Made by a program: the position numbers and the translations under genes. Source: Bacteroidota bacterium (GTDB taxonomy: Bacteria > Bacteroidota > Bacteroidia > CAIKAF01). From it: a stretch of DNA of 35,267 nt. The notes under the pieces were generated by a model, which ran no database searches, was not told the DNA's origin, and saw nothing but the letters and a program-made list of their open reading frames with translations. The first letter of the stretch is position 1. Each line of letters opens with the position of its first letter. The DNA is taken from assembly GCA_016866335.1 (NCBI GenBank), contig VGMT01000024.1, forward strand, positions 1-35,267, given 5' to 3'. Below are positions 29,215-35,267 of the stretch, piece after piece.

Positions 29215-32013
29215 TTAACGCAGAACGTTTAATTTTCCTAGGTAATCGTATTCCGTCCGGCAGGGCGAAATGTAAAATACTCTATAGGCAAACACTTCAG
29301 ATTCGTAGGGATCTGCGTCCTTCCATGCATTCCAACCTTGGCTTGGATTTGTACTCTCGAAAATTAAGTTTCCCCAACGGTTAAAAATCATAAACTGATA
29401 TTCAAGGTATCCTGGATCAACCCCGCGCACATAGTAGATTTCGTTCAGGCCATCGCCATTGGGGGTAAAGGAATTCGCCAAAAACAATCCGTCGCGCTTG
29501 TTTGTGTAGCGCACAAAAATAGTATCTCTGTACACCTCGCCGCAGTATTGCACATTCACTGCGTAGTTGTCTTCTTGGAAGGCAAAAGCGGTGTCTGAGG
29601 TACTTCCATTCCACCATAAATACTGAGCATCTGTACCTAGATTTGGGACAAAAAGAGGTGCCAACCCGCTGTCGCAAACGGTTATATCGGATCCTAAGTT
29701 GATTTGACCGGGGGTTAATTGTTTGATAAAAATGGAATCGGTGGTTTGTCCACACGCTCCTGTCCAAGTAACCAGGTACCACCCGCCGGTAGTTACCAAA
29801 ATGGTGTCGGCCGTTGAGCCTGTATTCCATACAACGGAACCGGTTGTTCCGCTTGTCGTTAAAAAGGCTGTATCGCCAGGGCAAACCAGCGAGTCGTCTC
29901 GCATATTAAATTCGGCGGTAGAACCAATGACCACTGTAAAGGTATCGCGAAGCGTACCACAATCGTTTGAAACTTGAATCCAATAGGTTCCCGAATTGCT
30001 TATTTCAATGGGGTTGCTAATCGGCTGGTCGTTTAGTTGATAGGTGCATGCAAAGCATGAAAAGTCAAAACTAAGCAAAGCGGTATCGCAGACCAATCGA
30101 TCTGGCCCTAGGGTTCCGGTTGGGGGAGTAGAGGAACTCACCCAGACTGTATCGGTAGACACACCGCATATTGAACTTATGGTAACGAAGTATTCCCCTT
30201 CCAGCAGGGGACTGATGGAGGCCGTGGTTGCTCCTGTGCTCCATTGGTATGTACAGCCGGGGCAAGAAGCATCAATTATGGGAGGAACGCCTCCACAAAT
30301 TAGGCGGTCGCTCCCTAAATTCACATTGCTGAACAGGATCACCGAAATGCTATCGCGGAAAGCACAGCCATTAAGGCCCACTATATCAACAAAGTAAATG
30401 CCCGGCTGGTTGACAATGGTTTGTGGGCCTTGAGTACCATTGTTCCAAACTTGAGGAACCACAGCGGGCAATCCCGTGTTCAAGGTGATGTTCTGCCCCA
30501 AGGCGCACAAAGTAGTATCGGAAGGAAGAACTCCTCCGAACGGAGCTGAAGGGACAATGATAACCATTCCTGTATCGCAACGAGGGAAGCAATAATCGTC
30601 GCAGACGGCAAAAAAAACGGTGTCGGGCCCCGTTTGTGGGGCGAGCGAATTTATGCTTATGATTCCATTGTTGACCGAGGCAGTTACATTGGTCGAGCTT
30701 CCCAAGACAGTGACGCTAAGATTCGGGTTATCGGCATCGGTTGAAACGGCAAGTACATTGGCCTGCAAATTGGTAAACATAGGTGAGCAGGGCGCAATAA
30801 CCTGTAGGTCTTGGGTGATGGGTTTAAGGTTTTCAGGAAGGGTTTCAGAAATCTTAAAGGCGAAACCCATATCGACGTTCAAATTCAAGCCAATGGCTTG
30901 AGGGTTACAGGCCATACCTGCAGCATTGGGATTTCCAATGCCGCCGAGGTACTGAAATCCCATTCCCACATCGCGGCGAACAAAATAAACAACATTGTCG
31001 GGAGCCAATTTAATTCCTGCGGTAACGAGGGAACTGTTGGCCCCGGCGTTGTAAACTTGAACGGGTGCATTTCCAGGATTGTTCAAATCGTACTGATACA
31101 CCCTGCCACCGGTGCCATTTGAAGAGCGAAGTTTATTGATGTACAATTTGGTGCCGTCGGGGCTCCATTCGGCATCGTAATTTCCTTCAAAGTTGGTAGG
31201 AGACGCTCCAAAAATGGAATTGGGAACTTGAGTAATGTTGGTTACTGCCCCGGTAGCCAAATTGTAATCGGCCAGCAAAACCGCATCGGATTCTCTAAGA
31301 GAGGTAATGGCAAGTTTTTGGTTTACTACACTGTGTCGAATTGAGGAAGGCTCGCCTAAGGTAAATGGAAGTTGAATTCCTGGTAAGGGCAGCATCCCCA
31401 CATTGTCAATTCTCCAGCTCAACAGCGAATCGCCGTTTGAATTAATGGCATACAGATAATATATGTTCGAGGTTTGCCCTTTGGCAATTTCAAAGGCATC
31501 AGAAATAGAAGGGTGTAAAACTAAATCCTTAGCTCCTGCTGGAATATCGCCCAAGGGGGCAGCAATGGTTCCGTTTCCGGGGAGCGACATATCAATGGTT
31601 GCGTACATCAGTGGGCCGAATTGGTTTTGAACCACATTGTTGGGGGCGTAAAAAAGATAAAATTGGTCGCAGCCTGCAGGATTTACACTAACCTGCCCGT
31701 TGCTGGCACAAGAACTTAAGCCTGCCAAATTCCCATTGGGCATGGCCGTATGGCTGTTGTCCCAAACCCGATTTCCGTTTGAGTAAGCAATCAGTTGCCC
31801 TGTATTGGGATGATTGATGACCCCGTTCCCTTGGTCGGCATACGGTAAGGCGTGGCCGGTAGCAACCGACGGAAAATTGGTGGTTTGATTAAAAGTAACA
31901 ACCGGGTCGGCATTTAAGCCCAAAAGCCAACGATGGTTGTGAAACTGAGCGTTAAGGCTAAGCGTCCCAAGAGCTAAAAAGCAAACAAGGGGAAGGAATT
32001 TTTGAAAGTTCAT
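29215..32013 (-). CDS. Very large secreted protein with type B T9SS sorting domain (gliding motility-associated C-terminal domain)
   Basis: A surface or secreted protein of 932 residues from the ATG at 32013 (a TTG three codons upstream is not needed). A signal peptide ending LNAQ precedes a region of about 400 residues with repeated WSPDGTKLYINK-like strands, suggesting a beta-propeller. Several Ig-like repeats follow, each opening with a motif such as NLGSDRLICGG, GPDRLVCD, DDSLVCPGD or GSDITVCDSG. The last about 85 residues are the type B sorting domain: NSFTPNGDGLNE, IFNRWGNLIFES and a terminal GKLNVLR. In Bacteroidota this domain sends proteins through the type IX system. A weak -7 box (TACCTTTA) lies at 32041-32048. 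The ligand or role is unknown; adhesin-like is the likeliest. Confidence 0.9.
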   Translation of the reverse strand: MNFQKFLPLVCFLALGTLSLNAQFHNHRWLLGLNADPVVTFNQTTNFPSVATGHALPYADQGNGVINHPNTGQLIAYSNGNRVWDNSHTAMPNGNLAGLSSCASNGQVSVNPAGCDQFYLFYAPNNVVQNQFGPLMYATIDMSLPGNGTIAAPLGDIPAGAKDLVLHPSISDAFEIAKGQTSNIYYLYAINSNGDSLLSWRIDNVGMLPLPGIQLPFTLGEPSSIRHSVVNQKLAITSLRESDAVLLADYNLATGAVTNITQVPNSIFGASPTNFEGNYDAEWSPDGTKLYINKLRSSNGTGGRVYQYDLNNPGNAPVQVYNAGANSSLVTAGIKLAPDNVVYFVRRDVGMGFQYLGGIGNPNAAGMACNPQAIGLNLNVDMGFAFKISETLPENLKPITQDLQVIAPCSPMFTNLQANVLAVSTDADNPNLSVTVLGSSTNVTASVNNGIISINSLAPQTGPDTVFFAVCDDYCFPRCDTGMVIIVPSAPFGGVLPSDTTLCALGQNITLNTGLPAVVPQVWNNGTQGPQTIVNQPGIYFVDIVGLNGCAFRDSISVILFSNVNLGSDRLICGGVPPIIDASCPGCTYQWSTGATTASISPLLEGEYFVTISSICGVSTDTVWVSSSTPPTGTLGPDRLVCDTALLSFDFSCFACTYQLNDQPISNPIEISNSGTYWIQVSNDCGTLRDTFTVVIGSTAEFNMRDDSLVCPGDTAFLTTSGTTGSVVWNTGSTADTILVTTGGWYLVTWTGACGQTTDSIFIKQLTPGQINLGSDITVCDSGLAPLFVPNLGTDAQYLWWNGSTSDTAFAFQEDNYAVNVQYCGEVYRDTIFVRYTNKRDGLFLANSFTPNGDGLNEIYYVRGVDPGYLEYQFMIFNRWGNLIFESTNPSQGWNAWKDADPYESEVFAYRVFYISPCRTEYDYLGKLNVLR

Positions 32014-32040
32014 TTTAATCAAATGATTTCATGATTGGTA

Positions 32041-32048
32041 TAAAGGTA
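32041..32048 (-). promoter_or_regulatory. Possible -7 box of the type IX cargo gene (TACCTTTA)
   Basis: One mismatch to TAnnTTTG, 27 nt before the ATG at 32013. The gap 32049-32161 upstream holds no gene that I can see. Confidence 0.4.
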
Positions 32049-32161
32049 CACCGCAAAAAATGAAACGGAAACAATCCTACATTTTTAACAGGTTTAAGAC
32101 CGTTTTTGGGGGGACATGCTGCATTCGGTGTATTAAGTTTTGTGCAAATAGGAATAACCAA

Positions 32162-32314
32162 GGCGCTAGCGGCAGGGATTGACGAGGCTACCCCGCAAGG
32201 GGCGAACCGGTTGGCAGCTGTGGCCTGGCAGAGCGACGCGAGGAGCTACTGCCGGGCAAGGGCTGCCCCGGTTTCGGCCCGCGGAGTTGCCCGGAAAGCC
32301 CGGCTGCCGCCAAC
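32162..32314 (+). repeat. GC-rich structured intergenic repeat, copy F
   Basis: Same family as copy A. The outer stem is GCGGCAG (32169-32175) with CTGCCGC (32304-32310), as in A, while the apical loop GACGCGAGGA (32235-32244) and its stem match B and C. Inner helix GGCTAC faces GTTGCC, with one mismatch. It therefore mixes features of the A and B/C types. It lies in the 388-bp gap between two minus-strand genes, beside the terminator at 32336-32370. Confidence 0.85.
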
Positions 32315-32335
32315 CCAAATAACCTACCCTGATGT

Positions 32336-32370
32336 AAAAAAACCCTTTCGATGTACATCACCGAAAGGGT
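32336..32370 (-). terminator. Rho-independent terminator of the type IX cargo-lipoprotein operon
   Basis: On the minus strand ACCCTTTCG pairs with CGAAAGGGT (32362-32370 with 32342-32350) across an 11-nt loop and is followed by a T-run (32336-32342). It lies 31 bp after the lipoprotein stop. Confidence 0.85.
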
Positions 32371-32401
32371 CTTGAAAACGATTTGGCCTAAGGCCTGAAA
32401 A

Positions 32402-32620
32402 TCAATTGTTCACGATGGAACAAGAGTCGCCCGTGCCAGCAGCAAAGTTGTTTGCACTGGTAACATAGTTGTCCCAAAAAGCGGGGTCAACAGAGAATTC
32501 AGAGTCGTTTGAACAAGCATTGTACGAAGAGGCGGCTCCCGAACACTCCAAACACTCGGTTTTGGTGCAAGAAGCTAGACCAAAGCCAAACACAACAGAA
32601 AGAATAAGCATTTTTTTCAT
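32402..32620 (-). CDS. Small Cys-rich lipoprotein, function unknown
   Basis: A 72-residue lipoprotein precursor: MKKMLILSVVFGFGLASC, with lipobox LASC and acylated C18. The short mature part has Cys at C18, C23, C26 and three further Cys, in the pattern CTKTECLECSG near the N-terminus and GDSCS near the end. This suggests disulfides or a metal site. No family recognised. It begins 17 bp after the stop of the 807-residue cargo gene and precedes a strong terminator, so it is the last gene of that operon; it may help anchor or fold the cargo. Confidence 0.72.
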   Translation of the reverse strand: MKKMLILSVVFGFGLASCTKTECLECSGAASSYNACSNDSEFSVDPAFWDNYVTSANNFAAGTGDSCSIVNN

Positions 32621-32637
32621 GGCTTACATTTAAAGGG

Positions 32638-35061
32638 TTAACGGATTAAAACAACTTTTCCCATGAACTCCTTGTATTTATTCATTTCGTTCAGGAACAT
32701 GATTCGGTAAGAATAGCTTCCGGGCTGACATTCGGTTTGGCCGTCGGGCTGATTGCCTGTCCAGGGGTTATCGGGGCTTCCGCCTTCGTACACTAAATTT
32801 CCCCAACGGTCGTAAACCAGCACCAGCAGATTCACATTGTCGGTCAGGTTGGTCCCTTTCGGGAACCATGATTCATTAAGGCCATCACCATCGGGAGTGA
32901 AAGAGCTTGGTATCCACAATTCAGAAATTCCTTCCACCTCTACCATTTTGCCTGTGCTATCGGTACATCCGTATTGATTGGTAACCGTTAATTGTACGGA
33001 GTATTCACCCACATCGGGGAAGGTCCAACTTGGGTCAGCGGCACCCACCCCACCTACTCCGTTAAACGTCCAATTCCAAGCCACCACATCGGCGCTTGAT
33101 TGGTCGGTAAAGAAGAAAACGGGGTTCCCAATGTTGGTTTTTTCGGGCGTATGTGAGAAGTCGGCAACGGGCAATGGGCGGGCAAAGGCTACGCTATCGA
33201 TTCTGACGCTATCCACGCAGCCATCGGCGGTGGTAACTTTAAGAAAGGCTCCATACACTCCAGGGGCAGTGAAAACAATGGCTGGATTTTGTTGAGTAAA
33301 GCCACCTTTGGAATCAATAAACCACTCCCAGTTGTTGATAATGCCACCGTTGCCTTGCGACATATCGGTGAAGATTAGGTTTGCGGGAATGCAAGCCTCG
33401 GGTGGAACCACCGAAAAATTGGCTGTTGGTAGGGCAAAGACAATAAGGGTAACGTCGGCCGAGTCAACACAGCCGTTGGCGTCGGTTCCAATAGCTCGGT
33501 AGGTGGTGGTTTGGCTTGGCGAGGCTTGAATTGCAGCACCGGTGGTTTGGCCGTTCATACCTGCGGGGTTCCAAAGGTAAGATACGCCGCCGCTTGCGGT
33601 TAGGGTAATTGAATCTTGCAAGCAAATCGAGGGGGCAAATGGGCTGATATCGACCTGAGCGGCAGGGAATACGGTTACCAATACGGTGTCGAAATTGACG
33701 CAGCCGTTTGCGTTTGTGCCGCTAACGATGTACTGACTCGTAACAGCTGGGTCGGCTATGGGGTTTGAAATATTGGTAGCACTCAAACCGGTAGGTGGAC
33801 TCCATTGGTAGGTGGTTGCCCCTGATGCAACAAGTTGAACGTCGGCCTCTGGACAAATAGAAGGAGCCGAAGGGGTGATGCTAACGGTTGGAAGAGGATT
33901 AACGGTTACATTTATGGTGCGCGTGGCCGTACAAAGGGTGCTGGTAATGGTAACCGAATACGCGGTTGTTTGGGTAGGAAAGGCCAATGGATTTGAAATG
34001 GTTGTGCTGCTGAGGGAAGCTCCTGGCGACCAGGCATAGGTAATGTTCTGACCTGTGGTACCCAATGCCCAAATCTGAGCGGTATCGCCAATGCAAATCG
34101 AAGTGTCGGGGCTGGTTGTTACCGGCATAGGGCCAACCGTAACGGTTACAGTATCTTGGAAAAATGAGGTTCCGCAACTTGAATACGGCAATTTAGCCAA
34201 ATACGAAGTTGTGGTTGTAGGGGTTACAGTCAGGGTGTTTCCGGTACCTAAAACTTGGCCGCCAAGGGTAGTCCACTGAATTGCAGGGATGTTGGTCGCA
34301 ATAAAAATAGGAGCAAAAGGAACGGTGGAGAGGGTGTAGGTATTGCCTGAGGGGCTAAAACGCCGTCCGTCGGAAACCGCCGACCATTGATTAGGGAAGT
34401 TTCGGCCAGGAACGGCAACGGCAATAGTGCCGGTAGCGTTTTGAATACCATGAATAGCTCGGCCATTGTTCCAAGTATTGCAAAGCTGTTTGTTGGCAAT
34501 GTGGGTTTCAATCAAATTGCTTGTTTCGTACAGATGGATTTGACCACCGTAGCAAACGTTTGTACAGCTAAACATATTGATGTCGCGAAACTCCACAACA
34601 AAGATTCGGTTTGGTGCGGTACCCACCGTTTTGTAGCTGATAACTCCTGATGGCGAAGTCCAAACGCTGGGATTAATGTCTTGCCATGGAGCCATTATGG
34701 AGTTGAATGGGGTTCCAGGGCCGGGGATGGGCGCGTTGATGCTCCAGGCTGAATAGCCGTTGGCATTGGCTAAATTAAACGAAATGTAGCCATTGGAACT
34801 GATAATGCAATTGGTGTAATTGATGCCAAAATAATTGAAGGTAAAACCAATGGGAACAACACCGCTGTATTGGTCGTCTGACAAGGAAACTGTGCCCGAG
34901 TTGCCAGGACCGCTGCCTGAAACAACCGCATTTAAAGTTACGGTTTGGCCTGTGCAAACGCTGGTGTCGGGCCAAGCTGTTACCACCTGCTGGGAATGCA
35001 TGGTTTCGCCCAAAAGCCCTAAAACACAAAACAGAATGAACAATATAGGACGCAATCTCAT
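32638..35061 (-). CDS. Large secreted protein with Ig-like/PKD domains and type B T9SS sorting domain
   Basis: An exported protein of 807 residues from the ATG at 35061, which gives a good signal peptide (MRLRPILFILFCVLGLLG); the frame continues 19 residues further upstream but runs towards the IS30 remnant. After an N-terminal region with FNYFGINYTNCIISSNGYIS (a nidogen-like surface-protein motif), several Ig-like repeats appear, each with SICIGDTAQIW, SICPEADVQLV or SICLQDSITLT. Two PKD-type domains follow (NWEWFIDSKGG, NWTFNGVGG). The end is the type B sorting domain: SSFTPDGDGLNE, VYDRWGNLVYEG and FMGKVVLIR. A type IX-secreted adhesin-like or matrix protein is likely. It shares an operon with a Cys-rich lipoprotein. 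Confidence 0.9.
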   Translation of the reverse strand: MRLRPILFILFCVLGLLGETMHSQQVVTAWPDTSVCTGQTVTLNAVVSGSGPGNSGTVSLSDDQYSGVVPIGFTFNYFGINYTNCIISSNGYISFNLANANGYSAWSINAPIPGPGTPFNSIMAPWQDINPSVWTSPSGVISYKTVGTAPNRIFVVEFRDINMFSCTNVCYGGQIHLYETSNLIETHIANKQLCNTWNNGRAIHGIQNATGTIAVAVPGRNFPNQWSAVSDGRRFSPSGNTYTLSTVPFAPIFIATNIPAIQWTTLGGQVLGTGNTLTVTPTTTTSYLAKLPYSSCGTSFFQDTVTVTVGPMPVTTSPDTSICIGDTAQIWALGTTGQNITYAWSPGASLSSTTISNPLAFPTQTTAYSVTITSTLCTATRTINVTVNPLPTVSITPSAPSICPEADVQLVASGATTYQWSPPTGLSATNISNPIADPAVTSQYIVSGTNANGCVNFDTVLVTVFPAAQVDISPFAPSICLQDSITLTASGGVSYLWNPAGMNGQTTGAAIQASPSQTTTYRAIGTDANGCVDSADVTLIVFALPTANFSVVPPEACIPANLIFTDMSQGNGGIINNWEWFIDSKGGFTQQNPAIVFTAPGVYGAFLKVTTADGCVDSVRIDSVAFARPLPVADFSHTPEKTNIGNPVFFFTDQSSADVVAWNWTFNGVGGVGAADPSWTFPDVGEYSVQLTVTNQYGCTDSTGKMVEVEGISELWIPSSFTPDGDGLNESWFPKGTNLTDNVNLLVLVYDRWGNLVYEGGSPDNPWTGNQPDGQTECQPGSYSYRIMFLNEMNKYKEFMGKVVLIR

Positions 35062-35101
35062 ATTAGTTATTAACAAAAAGAGGTTAAATATATGGCTGAA
35101 T

Positions 35102-35266
35102 TCAAGCCACAAATGCAACTTTTGGATTAAACAATAATTCTTTCATTACAAATATAGGTGTTTCGAATTTGAATCGTTTTCTTGGGCGTGAATTTATTTT
35201 GAGTTCAACTTCTTTTACTTGTTCTTCTGTTATAGATTTAAAGTCCATTTTCTTAGGAAAATACTG
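35102..35266 (-). mobile_element. IS30-family transposase, C-terminal part (cut by the window edge)
   Basis: A reading frame open to the right edge of the window encodes the last 54 residues of an IS30-type DDE transposase. The visible pattern is YFPKKMDFKSITEEQVKEVE then NSRPRKRFKFETPIFV, the YFPKxTDF...LNxRPRKxLxxxTP signature of this family, ending in KVAFVA and TGA. IS4351 of Bacteroides belongs to the same family. The element's end should lie just beyond the stop; its inverted repeat and target duplication cannot be seen because the other end is outside. It has no ATG in the window. Whether it is intact is unknown. Confidence 0.8.
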
Positions 35267-35267
35267 T

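Overview
The window comes from a member of the Bacteroidota. The lineage-specific markers are two very large secreted proteins ending in the type B (gliding-motility-associated) C-terminal sorting domain of the type IX secretion system, a TonB-dependent receptor with an N-terminal carboxypeptidase-regulatory-like domain, DUF4271 and DUF1573 proteins, and many promoters with the Bacteroidota -7 box TAnnTTTG in place of a sigma70 -10 box. Order or family cannot be fixed from the sequence alone. No tRNA, rRNA or CRISPR array was seen.

Layout. 1-2.3 kb: the 3' part of a membrane methyltransferase (+), then glutamate dehydrogenase (-). 2.3-7.7 kb (-): TonB receptor, LpxH-like phosphoesterase, rnpA, hemD and a DUF4271 membrane protein. 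7.7-8.2 kb: a tandem pair of GC-rich structured repeats. 8.2-10.2 kb (+): an arginase/agmatinase-family enzyme and a deoxyhypusine-synthase-like enzyme, a likely polyamine pair. 10.2-11.8 kb (-): a canonical M23 peptidase and a DUF1573 protein. 12-13.1 kb (+): a membrane glycosyltransferase. 13.2-16.7 kb (-): fused peptide-type ABC ATPase, lipoprotein, small membrane proteins and frr. 16.75-17.5 kb (+): mazG; then glpK (-). 19.3-23.5 kb (+): a tight cluster of tryptophan 2,3-dioxygenase, M23 lipoprotein, histidine kinase and response regulator. 23.6-26 kb (+): an alpha-oxoamine-synthase-type PLP enzyme and a glycosyltransferase. 26.0-26.3 kb: an inverted pair of heptamer arrays. 26.3-29.2 kb (+): gatC, an omega-amidase-like nitrilase, an EnvC-like protein and a small membrane protein. 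29.2-35.1 kb (-): two type IX cargo proteins and a small Cys-rich lipoprotein. The right edge holds the C-terminus of an IS30-family transposase that is cut by the window end.

The most notable non-coding content is a family of six GC-rich intergenic elements of about 150-170 bp (at about 0.6, 7.8, 8.0, 15.5, 19.2 and 32.2 kb). Each can fold into a long hairpin-rich structure around a shared apical loop, and comparison between copies shows paired, compensatory base changes. They look like a structured RNA or a mobile structured repeat. The second notable feature is the heptamer array at 26.0-26.3 kb: nine TAGTGGG units face an inverted set of CCCACTA/AAAACTA units across a 67-nt centre. It can form a long cruciform and carries a G-quadruplex-type motif.
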